DNA of 5,789 bases from Pseudomonadota bacterium (GTDB lineage: Bacteria; Pseudomonadota; Gammaproteobacteria; Burkholderiales; Burkholderiaceae_D), in assembly GCA_023416415.1 (NCBI GenBank), contig JAEZHR010000359.1:1-5789 (forward strand). The letters are read 5' to 3'. The notes under the pieces were generated by a model, which worked only from the letters and a program-made list of their open reading frames with translations, did no database searches and was not told the origin of the DNA. Shown here piece by piece: positions 1 through 5,789 of the stretch (its first letter is position 1; the number at the start of each line of letters is the position of its first letter). Both the position numbers and the translations under genes were made by a program.

Positions 1-3000
1 CCATAACCGAAATAGCTTCGCTCAAGGAAGATTTCGTTCTCGTCGTCTTCCAGCATCGCGGCTACCACGCTAAAGCCCACGCCAGCCACCCACAGGAACA
101 TGCCGATGCCGGTAGCGCTCATGCCAATCCCAGCTGCAGCGAAACTGCTGGCGAAACGGAATCCAAGTATGCGAACTACGCCTTGTACGCCCGCCTGAGT
201 CAATTGGGCCGAGCGATAAGATAGCCAGGCACCGGAAAATAGAGCTGCTGAGCCGCCGAGATGCAACATGGATGACGTGAAATACAACGCTGTTGCATCC
301 TTATCTCCACGTTCTAGGCGTCCTCCCCACTTTGCGAGTGCGACAGCGGCATCAAGAAATGCCCCCATTCCACCCATCCATCCCGCTCCCAACCCCAATC
401 TGAGATACGCCTTCGGCAACTGCGCCACCAGCACCCCCGCCGCAGGGGTGCCCGCCTTGTTGATGCTCGTCGGCGCCAGCAGCATCGCCCCCACTTCCAG
501 GCCCGCGCCCACCATGCCAACCGCCGCGGACAGTGCCGAGGCGGCTGCGTCTACTTGCGCCCATCCGCCCTTCTTGTTGAACTCGTCCAGCGCGAACGTG
601 AAGGCGTGCCATTGGAGGAAAAAGATGAAGCTATTGCCGATGGCGCCGGGCAGTGCGCCGCGTGCATTCTGGATGCCGGTATCGGTCCATTGGCGGAACG
701 TCTCGGCACGTCCTTTCGCCTGCTCCTTGAGCAGATCCCGCGCAAAGCCTTCCGGGAGAGCGAGCGGCATCTGCGGCAGCCCGAGCAGGTTGCCGCCGAC
801 CACTTGCAGCATGCCGGGGCCGACCTTGTGGCCGCGCTTGGCGGCGACTTCGATGGCGGCCTCGTCCATCAGCAGGGGGACCGTCAGGTGCCTGGGATGC
901 TTTGCATCCTCCAGCGCGCGGCGCAGTTCGGCACGGGCACTGGCAGCCGCGCTTCTGCGGTTCTGCTTGCGGCGCTCGCTGTGCTGGTTGAACTTCACCT
1001 CGAACGCCGGGCCGGTTTTCACCGCATCGCTGGCGGCATTGACGAAGGCGTTGGCCTCCCACACGACATTGACGTAGAACTGCTTGACGCCGGTTTCAAG
1101 GAATTCGTGCAACGCGGAAGCCTTTACCCAGATGGCTTGCTTGCGTTGCAGTTTGTCCAGGCTGCTTTTGAGGCCGAAGGCTCCGCCCTTGCCGGCATCC
1201 AGGGCGAGTTCCTGCATCTTGGCGAGCGTTTGATGCGCGCTTTGCGCGAGAAGGCTGGCATGCTGGGCCACGCCCTGGCGCAGCAACTGCACGCCTTGTG
1301 CGGCGGTATGGTAGGCGGTATGTACGCCCAAGGCGCCGGTGTACAGGTCTGCCCGCAATCCGTGGTCGGCGTCCTCGCCGCCGATCAGGCTCCAGAAGTC
1401 GTACTGGCCGATCAAGGCTTCGGCGATCCAGTGCGTCTTGTCCTTGGGGTCTTTCTCGAAGAGTTCGATCCAATGCTTGAGGCTGGCATCGGAACAGGGG
1501 CCGCCGGCATGGCAACGGGCGACGTCTTCCAGCAGGAAGGCCGCGTCGTGCATATGCGTTTCAATTTCCTCGCGCTTGAGTTGCGTCTTGCGCAGCGCGC
1601 CGTTGCTGATGTGCGTGTAGCGCAGCGTGGCGGCGAGCGCAGGGGCCTTGAGCCATCCGACGTAATCGGTGTCTCGAGCCAGAAGCATGGCTTGCCATTC
1701 ATTTTCCTGTTCAAGCCATTTCTTGTTGGCGGCTTCTACGCGGCCCCAATCGATGTGCTTGTTGTAGCGCTCGACCCTTCCCTGGCTACCGGCTGTGGCG
1801 ATGTCCTTGAGGCCTTGCTGCATGGCCTTCTCCGGCCAGATCACGCCGTAGCGATCGACGCCGCCCTGGAGCTTCTCGTACTGTGTACCAACGGGGTGAT
1901 AGGGCTTGCCTGTGGCCTTCTCCTGTTTCTGGATGCGGTGGTATTCGTGGCCGCTGATGATTTGCGTGGTGTTGTAGGCGCCGTTGTCCAGCATGCGCAT
2001 TTGCTTTTCGTATTCGGCATTGCGCACCCAGTCGCGTATATAGCCGGCAATCAGCAGCGACTGCCGTTCCCAAGGCCTGTTGGGGTCCTTGTGCTCGCCT
2101 TGGGCATCGGGGCCGCCGGCCATCCAGCCCTGACGTGCAGAGAGCGTGGCGAGGCGGATGGTGTTGTGCTGTTCGGCGACGCCGACTGCGTCAGGCAGCA
2201 TGACGATCAGCGACTTGCCGATGTACAGGATTGGATTGTCGGGCGGGCTGCTGGCTTTTTCGATGCTGCGTACCGCCTGGTCTAGTTCTTCGGCCTTGCC
2301 GAAGCGTGCTTCGTCCAGTTGGCGCAGCGACAGGTCAAAGGCCTTGCGGTAGGTGGGCGTGGCGTCCTTCACGAAATCCGCCACGTTGTGCTGGAGCGCG
2401 GCGGCATTGAGCGGCAAGCAGCCAGTCGGAAAGACACTGCTTTCCAGGATGCCTTTCGGGTTGAGGGTGCGGCCGAGCAGTTCGCGCAGCTTCTTTTTGC
2501 CGGCTGGTTTGCCATCAGGACCGGCAACATCCACTGCCGGGTTGTCTGCAAAGCGTTGCAGCACTTCCGGCGCCCACAGGCGTGGAGTATAAGCCAGCCA
2601 GACTTCGGTGAAGCCCAGCCCACCTTCGATGCTGATCAGCGAAGCGGGCAGATTGGCCGCTTGCCGCGAACAGGTCTTGGGTTCAGCCGCATTGTTGAAG
2701 GCCGGGGCCATCTTGCTGTACTGGACGGTATTGACCTGATGAAGAATCTTGCGCGTCAAGCCGTTCGGCGCGATCTGCCAGATGTCCCAGCGCTGGCGGT
2801 GCGGGTAGTACACCGTGAAGTAGCCGGCCCGCGCGAGACGGGCCACGGGTGCAGTGGCTTCGCGCTTCATGCTGCCGAATTCGGCATCGAAACTTGGCGC
2901 CCAGTTGTAGCCCGACGCCTTGAGCACCATTTCATGCTCTTTTGGAACGACAGAAGGCGTGACGACCAGCAGCTGAAGATCGACGCGCCGGCAGGGCTGG

Positions 3001-3077
3001 CATTGCGGGCCGCAGCTGGCCGGCGGTATTCCGGCTACAGCGTTTTCTGCATTGGTCAGGATGGCTTCGGCGGTCAT
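1..3077 (-). CDS. T6SS effector, VasX/BTH_I2691-like membrane-active toxin (3' end beyond window)
   Basis: This uninterrupted reading frame runs from an ATG at 3077 to base 1 (1025 complete codons, no stop), so the C-terminus is missing. Residues 22-29 hold a CxxxCxxC cluster. Residues ~30-110 resemble the VasX N-terminal region: R83-A-G-Y-F-T-V-Y-Y, then W97-D-I-W, as in the 'RPGYLYVY...W' block of that family. L294-P-D-A-V-G299 with E302 and N305 matches a 'DPVG..LN' element I recall from the family. The middle (~320-800) is polar and helical. Hydrophobic segments follow at ~808-830, 846-868, 880-915, 930-952 and 967-1009, then a charged stretch (E1010-E1015). There is no signal peptide. 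Known VasX-type effectors travel through the T6SS and permeabilise target membranes; that activity is inferred here. The gene starts 25 bases after the DUF4123 adaptor gene, as expected for its cognate cargo. I see no good ribosome binding site, so translational coupling is likely. Composition changes sharply below about base 400. The family assignment is by motif recall. Confidence 0.87.
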   Translation of the reverse strand, partial: MTAEAILTNAENAVAGIPPASCGPQCQPCRRVDLQLLVVTPSVVPKEHEMVLKASGYNWAPSFDAEFGSMKREATAPVARLARAGYFTVYYPHRQRWDIWQIAPNGLTRKILHQVNTVQYSKMAPAFNNAAEPKTCSRQAANLPASLISIEGGLGFTEVWLAYTPRLWAPEVLQRFADNPAVDVAGPDGKPAGKKKLRELLGRTLNPKGILESSVFPTGCLPLNAAALQHNVADFVKDATPTYRKAFDLSLRQLDEARFGKAEELDQAVRSIEKASSPPDNPILYIGKSLIVMLPDAVGVAEQHNTIRLATLSARQGWMAGGPDAQGEHKDPNRPWERQSLLIAGYIRDWVRNAEYEKQMRMLDNGAYNTTQIISGHEYHRIQKQEKATGKPYHPVGTQYEKLQGGVDRYGVIWPEKAMQQGLKDIATAGSQGRVERYNKHIDWGRVEAANKKWLEQENEWQAMLLARDTDYVGWLKAPALAATLRYTHISNGALRKTQLKREEIETHMHDAAFLLEDVARCHAGGPCSDASLKHWIELFEKDPKDKTHWIAEALIGQYDFWSLIGGEDADHGLRADLYTGALGVHTAYHTAAQGVQLLRQGVAQHASLLAQSAHQTLAKMQELALDAGKGGAFGLKSSLDKLQRKQAIWVKASALHEFLETGVKQFYVNVVWEANAFVNAASDAVKTGPAFEVKFNQHSERRKQNRRSAAASARAELRRALEDAKHPRHLTVPLLMDEAAIEVAAKRGHKVGPGMLQVVGGNLLGLPQMPLALPEGFARDLLKEQAKGRAETFRQWTDTGIQNARGALPGAIGNSFIFFLQWHAFTFALDEFNKKGGWAQVDAAASALSAAVGMVGAGLEVGAMLLAPTSINKAGTPAAGVLVAQLPKAYLRLGLGAGWMGGMGAFLDAAVALAKWGGRLERGDKDATALYFTSSMLHLGGSAALFSGAWLSYRSAQLTQAGVQGVVRILGFRFASSFAAAGIGMSATGIGMFLWVAGVGFSVVAAMLEDDENEIFLERSYFGY

Positions 3078-3102
3078 TGGAAGGATGTTCTGTGTCAGCC
3101 TG

Positions 3103-4128
3103 TCAGACAGGAATGGCTTGTGTTCGTACGTGGGGCGTGGTGCCAGGTGGCGCGTATCGCTGCCAGAAGACAGGTGGCAGAGTGCGCAGCGCATCACGCA
3201 GAGTCGACCTCCGGGACGAAACCTGTTCGAGAACTTGCGTCATGTCGGGTGCATGCATGGCCTCGGAAGGAAGCTGTACCGCGACGAGGGCATACATGGC
3301 CAGGTCATCCGCATCGAGCCGGTGGGTGCGCGCAACCTGCACATGCCGATGCAGTTGTTCCACCGCATTGTCAGGAAGCGGTTTTCCCTGTTCGGTGCAC
3401 AATCCCTTCCAACTCTGAGCCAAGGCCGCGACGATGGGGACGTCTTCCAGCGCTTGCGCCTGAACCGGCTGCAAGCGCCGGATTTGCACGGTGTTGTCTT
3501 TGGCTTTCTCCGACTCCGCTTCCTTGGCCTCGTATCGGCGCAGTCGTCCTGTCAGGTCGTGTGCGAACCAGACCGCCTCCCCAAGCAGACCCCGCTTTTG
3601 ATCGGCGGACAGGCCCGGCCAGAGGGTGTCGAAACAGGCCGGGTGATACCAGCGTACCGTTTGCTGACGTAACGCCGGATCAAGCATGGTGGACATGTGC
3701 GAGATACGGCGAGCCATCGCAGGTGCGCCCTTGGTACTGATGATCCAGCCGCAGACCGTGCGCACGGCACTGTGCGGATCATCATTGGTTATTGCGGGTT
3801 GGACGTGTTCACCGAGAACCACTTCTCCGTAAGACTGGGTGATGCTGGACTCGAACAAGGGATCATCGATACCGGGATCGCTTTCGAGCAGGTAGCTGGC
3901 GATGCGGTGGCAGTCGAGGGTGACTAGTCTCGCGCGGCTTTGCTCCGGTTCCTGGGGCAGGAGGGGATACCCTCCGATGAGACCGACTTCGCGCCGTTCA
4001 TTACCGACCAGTTGCAGCGGGTCCGCCAACTCCGGGGCGTAGAGCAGGTGCAGGTGTGCTTCGGGGTAGAGTGCCTTGGCAGCTTGAATTGCGTTCAGGA
4101 GAGGCTGACGAAAGTCGCTCAGAGTCAT
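3103..4128 (-). CDS. DUF4123 domain protein, T6SS effector adaptor/chaperone
   Basis: The 341-residue soluble protein has no signal peptide or membrane segment. Its first ~200 residues show the DUF4123 pattern: a strand H25-L-H-L-L-Y30 near the start, L68-V-T-L-D72 followed by a helix (the family's 'LV.L....PL..WL' element), C126-G-W-I-I, and R159-W-Y-H-P163 leading into 'FDTLWPGLSADQ', which corresponds to the family's 'FR.YDPRV...LP.L...Q' block. Residues ~200-320 are helical and charged, probably the effector-binding C-terminal part. DUF4123 (Tap/TEC) proteins stabilise a cognate effector and help load it onto VgrG but do not themselves leave the cell. The gene directly precedes the large effector in the same direction, so the two very probably form one operon. 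The ATG at 4128 is supported by AAGGGA nine bases upstream. No vgrG precedes it, unlike the usual vgrG-DUF4123-effector order. Confidence 0.85.
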   Translation of the reverse strand: MTLSDFRQPLLNAIQAAKALYPEAHLHLLYAPELADPLQLVGNERREVGLIGGYPLLPQEPEQSRARLVTLDCHRIASYLLESDPGIDDPLFESSITQSYGEVVLGEHVQPAITNDDPHSAVRTVCGWIISTKGAPAMARRISHMSTMLDPALRQQTVRWYHPACFDTLWPGLSADQKRGLLGEAVWFAHDLTGRLRRYEAKEAESEKAKDNTVQIRRLQPVQAQALEDVPIVAALAQSWKGLCTEQGKPLPDNAVEQLHRHVQVARTHRLDADDLAMYALVAVQLPSEAMHAPDMTQVLEQVSSRRSTLRDALRTLPPVFWQRYAPPGTTPHVRTQAIPV

Positions 4129-4137
4129 GAAGTGCAG

Positions 4138-4143
4138 TCCCTT
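4138..4143 (-). promoter_or_regulatory. Ribosome binding site of the DUF4123 gene
   Basis: AAGGGA on the minus strand lies nine bases before the ATG at 4128. It fixes the start of the adaptor gene. No comparable site precedes the effector ATG at 3077. Confidence 0.6.
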
Positions 4144-4157
4144 GATCCGGAATTCGG

Positions 4158-4200
4158 GAAAACACTTATCTTAATTGAAATATTATTAATTTTGCACCAC
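4158..4200 (-). promoter_or_regulatory. AT-rich leader, probable promoter of the adaptor-effector operon
   Basis: A hand count gives about 32% GC for 4141-4200, against 55-67% in the genes around it. On the minus strand there are two -10-like hexamers, TAAGAT (4173-4168) and TAATAT (4185-4180). The only -35 candidate at 17 bases from the first is poor (TGCAAA, 4196-4191). A TTAATT hexamer occurs twice (4171-4176 and 4186-4191). Its position 30-70 bases before the adaptor start fits a promoter, and such AT-rich leaders in GC-rich genomes are typical targets of H-NS-like silencers. Exact boxes and regulation are inferred. Confidence 0.4.
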
Positions 4201-4290
4201 CACTCCGGCTGTGTGGAGAGCCGGCGAGATGCGCAAATTCCCACAAATAGCGGCGATCAATAACACTTTCTCATTGAAGGAAAGTTCACA

Positions 4291-4436
4291 TTGAAGACGC
4301 CGACATTTTCGGCTACCGGATTCTTGAAATGCTCTAGCGCGTGGAAGGCGGGCTGGCGGTATCGGAGATATGCCGGGAGCTGGGCATCAGCTCGGCGACG
4401 TTCTGCAAGTGCGGGCCAGTTAAAGCCGACTTGTGA
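4291..4436 (+). pseudogene. Relic of an IS3-family transposase OrfA (N-terminal HTH part)
   Basis: From 4341 the plus strand reads VEGGLAVSEICRELGISSAT followed by FCKC, which is the helix-turn-helix signature of IS3-family OrfA proteins (typically 'G..V.E.CR..GIS.ATFYKWR'). Upstream, 4291-4316 encodes (L/M)KTPTFSAT in another frame, matching the usual OrfA start. The two parts are out of frame with each other, a TAG sits at 4335-4337 within the later frame, the usual YKWR is changed to CKCG, and the frame ends at TGA 4434-4436. Intact OrfA proteins are about 90-100 residues and are followed by orfB; neither the rest of orfA nor orfB is present, and I could not find the terminal inverted repeats. 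This is a decayed insertion scar without activity. It could belong to the IS407, IS2 or a related subgroup; I cannot tell which. Confidence 0.8.
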
Positions 4437-4653
4437 CAGGGAGTCGTTTTTGCGCCGTTCTTGTACGGGCCTTACGGCCCTTCCGTCAGCGCAATACAAG
4501 CCACATCATTGCGCCCATGCTGCGGTACATACGCACGAGGCAACGATCGGAGGTTGCAATGAAAGGTACCAAGCAGGATGCGAGATGGATCGACATTGAC
4601 CGGCACACAGAACATCCGGTTCTCATGATGGGTACACCGCAGACAGAAACAAC
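4437..4653. other. Intergenic stretch with no recognisable gene
   Basis: Between the transposase relic and the tRNA terminator I find no protein I recognise on either strand. A plus-strand start with a good ribosome binding site (CGGAGG, then ATG at 4560) exists, but its frame runs on through the terminator and antisense to the tRNA and sspB, so it is not called as a gene. The stretch may be further decayed IS or island debris. Confidence 0.5.
4460..4500. repeat. Nested inverted repeat in the junction region
   Basis: An inner hairpin GGGCC-TTAC-GGCCC (4467-4480) lies inside an outer CTTGTA/TACAAG pair (4460-4465 and 4495-4500). No T-run follows on either strand, so it does not look like a standard terminator. 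It may be mobile-element debris or chance. Confidence 0.3.
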
Positions 4654-4685
4654 AAAGGGTTACAGGAGAAAACCTGTAACCCTTT
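4654..4685 (-). terminator. Intrinsic terminator after tRNA-Thr
   Basis: The 13-base arms 4654-4666 and 4673-4685 are perfectly complementary, with a 6-base loop at 4667-4672. On the minus strand the stem starts eight bases after the tRNA CCA end and is followed by a T-rich tail (TTTGTTGTTTCTG, whose first Ts are part of the stem). This would end transcription of the tRNA and any read-through from sspB. The plus-strand side has only a short T-rich tail, so strong two-way activity is less likely. Confidence 0.85.
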
Positions 4686-4693
4686 GGATTTAC

Positions 4694-4769
<76 letters not shown>

Positions 4770-4786
4770 AGGTGGTGCGAGGTGGG

Positions 4787-4815
4787 ATTGTATCCCAACC
4801 TGATTTATTTGACGA
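4787..4815 (-). promoter_or_regulatory. Probable sigma-70 promoter of tRNA-Thr, overlapping the sspB 3' end
   Basis: On the minus strand TCGTCA (4815-4810, four of six matches to TTGACA) and TACAAT (4792-4787, five of six matches to TATAAT) are separated by 17 bases. A GC-rich stretch (CCCACC) follows directly, as in stringently controlled stable-RNA promoters, and transcription would begin 10-15 bases before the tRNA. The -35 box lies inside the last codons of sspB. The same DNA can fold as a small hairpin (GGGAT-ACA-ATCCC), so it could instead be a processing site for read-through from sspB. Confidence 0.5.
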
Positions 4816-5284
4816 CCTTCAGCGCCGGTTTCCCGCCGATTTTCGGGACGTTGGGTGGTGTCGGTTCGTCGTCGCCATCGTCCCCTTCGCCTCGTGTCTC
4901 GGCATCTACCGCGGAGAGCTTGGGTGCGGGGGTTTCCTGCGCAGGGGTGGCCGGAGTCGTGGCGGAGCCGTCGCGGTCTACCGGGAATGCCATGCCTTGG
5001 CCGTTTTCACGCGCATAGATGGCGAGGATGTTGGCCACCGGCACTTCGATCTTGCGCGGTACGCCGCCGAAGCGAGCCTGGAAGGTCACCCAATCGTTGC
5101 CCATCTCGAGCTGGGTCGTGGCCTCGAAGCTGACATTGAGCACGATCTCGCTGTTCTTGACGAACTCGCGTGGCACGCTGGTCTGGCTGTCGACGAACAC
5201 GGCCAGGTACGGCGTGAAACCGTTGTCCGTACACCATTCGTAGATGGCGCGCAGCAGGTAGGGCTTGGTAGAGGTTTCCGACAT
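4805..5284 (-). CDS. sspB: ClpXP protease specificity-enhancing factor SspB
   Basis: The 159-residue SspB delivers ssrA-tagged proteins from stalled ribosomes to the ClpXP protease in the cytoplasm. Residues 1-105 form the substrate-binding domain: a first helix with P8-Y-L-L-R-A-I-Y-E-W, the stretch TPYLAVFVD (24-32), I47-V-L-N-V, and ARFGG (70-74) with the following VPVANILAIYARENGQGM. A proline-, threonine- and acid-rich flexible linker (about 106-145, including GEGDDGDDE) leads to the C-terminal ClpX-docking tail GGKPALKVVK, which matches the conserved 'GG(R/K)P(A/S)L(R/K)VVK' motif. All key parts are present, so it should be functional. I chose ATG 5284 because the protein then starts MSETSTKPYLLRAIYEW like its relatives; a TTG at 5341 overlapping the sspA stop would add 19 unconserved residues. 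The ribosome binding site is weak. It follows sspA with a 53-bp gap. Confidence 0.96.
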   Translation of the reverse strand: MSETSTKPYLLRAIYEWCTDNGFTPYLAVFVDSQTSVPREFVKNSEIVLNVSFEATTQLEMGNDWVTFQARFGGVPRKIEVPVANILAIYARENGQGMAFPVDRDGSATTPATPAQETPAPKLSAVDAETRGEGDDGDDEPTPPNVPKIGGKPALKVVK

Positions 5285-5305
5285 GGTGTCTGCAAGCAAC
5301 GAAGA

Positions 5306-5327
5306 GCGGACCTCCGGGAAGGTCCGC
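5306..5327 (-). promoter_or_regulatory. Hairpin in the sspA-sspB gap
   Basis: GCGGACCT and AGGTCCGC are perfectly complementary 8-base arms around a 6-base loop. The minus strand continues with TCTTCGTTGCTTG, not a clean T-run. It lies after the sspA stop and 21 bases before the sspB ATG. It could be a leaky terminator, an RNA processing or stability element that sets the sspA:sspB ratio, or a translation control element. The function is inferred. Confidence 0.55.
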
Positions 5328-5337
5328 CATCTCCGGA

Positions 5338-5789
5338 TCAACGACGCATGACCTTTTCCGACGGGGTCAGCGCTTCGATATAGGCCGGGCGGCTAAAGAT
5401 ACGCTCGGCGTACTTCAACAGCGGCGCGGCGTTCTTCGACAGCTCAATGCCATAGTGGTCAAGGCGCCACAGCAGCGGAGCGATGGCCACGTCGAGCATC
5501 GAGAATTCTTCGCCCAGCATGTACTTGTTCTTGACGAAGATCGGCGCCAGCTGGGTAAGACGGTCGCGAATGGCGGCGCGCGCCTTTTCGTGACCCTTCT
5601 CGGCGGCCTTGCCCTTTTCGTTTTCGAGCACGTAGACGTGGCTGAACAGTTCCTTCTCGAAATTGAAGAGGAACAGGCGCGCCCGTGCGCGCTGCACTGG
5701 ATCGGCAGGCATCAGCTGCGGATGCGGGAAACGCTCGTCGATGTACTCGTTGATGATGTTCGACTCGTACAGGATCAGGTCGCGCTCGA
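5338..5789 (-). CDS. sspA: Stringent starvation protein A, GST-fold (5' end beyond window)
   Basis: The visible 149 residues are the C-terminal three quarters of SspA (full length about 200); the first part of the thioredoxin-like domain lies beyond base 5789. SspA binds RNA polymerase and changes its promoter choice during starvation and acid stress. The sequence enters at ERDLILYESNIINEYIDERF, including the E-S pair of the GST fold, then FPHPQLMP and the helical C-terminal domain with RARLFLFNFEKELF and EFSMLDVAIAPLLWRLDHYG, where S-x-x-D-V-A is the GST N-capping motif. It ends in EKVMRR before TGA. SspA proteins keep the GST fold but are not active glutathione transferases. It is probably cotranscribed with sspB. 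The sequence closely resembles that of Bordetella and Achromobacter as I recall them. Confidence 0.97.
   Translation of the reverse strand, partial: ERDLILYESNIINEYIDERFPHPQLMPADPVQRARARLFLFNFEKELFSHVYVLENEKGKAAEKGHEKARAAIRDRLTQLAPIFVKNKYMLGEEFSMLDVAIAPLLWRLDHYGIELSKNAAPLLKYAERIFSRPAYIEALTPSEKVMRR

Noticed and set aside
431..451. 7-bp hairpin GCACCCC/GGGGTGC
   Set aside because: It lies within effector coding sequence in a very GC-rich stretch, with no T-run; likely chance.
555..2285. Long plus-strand reading frame (576 codons) opposite the effector gene
   Set aside because: The minus-strand frame here is continuous with a family-matching protein and strong third-position GC. The opposite frame has a low-complexity, GC-driven composition with no recognisable domain.
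2319..3740. Plus-strand frame of 473 codons spanning the effector start and the adaptor gene
   Set aside because: It is antisense to two well-supported genes and to the gap between them, with no recognisable domain; it is a shadow of GC-rich coding DNA.
4272..4296. Direct repeat CATTGAAG at 4272-4279 and 4289-4296, possible target duplication
   Set aside because: The two copies are only 17 bases apart and do not flank an element; the second contains the start of the transposase relic. Eight bases can recur by chance.
4257..4499. Minus-strand frame of 80 codons across the junction
   Set aside because: It is antisense to the transposase relic, whose plus-strand HTH signature is clear; no recognisable protein.

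Overview
The window looks like chromosomal DNA from a GC-rich betaproteobacterium of the Burkholderiales, most likely Alcaligenaceae (Bordetella/Achromobacter-like). This rests on the sspA-sspB pair, whose protein sequences read like those of that group, followed by tRNA-Thr(UGU). The genus is inferred from recalled family sequences, not from a search. All intact genes lie on the minus strand and read right to left.

Right side (about 4654-5789), housekeeping: the 3' part of sspA (GST-fold, RNA-polymerase-associated stringent starvation protein), a 53-bp gap holding an 8-bp hairpin, sspB (ClpXP adaptor), a likely tRNA promoter buried in the 3' end of sspB, tRNA-Thr(UGU), and a perfect 13-bp hairpin terminator.

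Middle (about 4129-4653), a junction with no intact gene: a plus-strand relic of an IS3-family transposase OrfA (helix-turn-helix part, broken by a frame change and a stop), a stretch with nothing recognisable, and a very AT-rich leader (about 32% GC over 4141-4200) that probably carries the promoter for the genes to its left.

Left side (1-4128), accessory: a two-gene type VI secretion (T6SS) cargo module. The first gene encodes a DUF4123 adaptor/chaperone. Twenty-five bases later starts a very large effector, with 1025 residues visible and the gene still open at base 1. The effector has a VasX/BTH_I2691-type N-terminal domain, a long helical middle and a C-terminal set of hydrophobic helices, so a membrane-damaging (pore-forming) toxin is the best reading. 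The expected partnership is that the DUF4123 protein stabilises the effector and loads it onto a VgrG spike. No vgrG lies upstream, and any immunity gene would be beyond base 1.

The most notable points are the orphan nature of the module at a tRNA/IS junction, a sharp fall in GC and codon quality within the last ~135 visible residues of the effector (suggesting an exchanged C-terminal toxin part), and a degenerate MIX-like motif in its N-terminal domain. I do not see a wholly new kind of system; the module is a divergent member of a known effector class.
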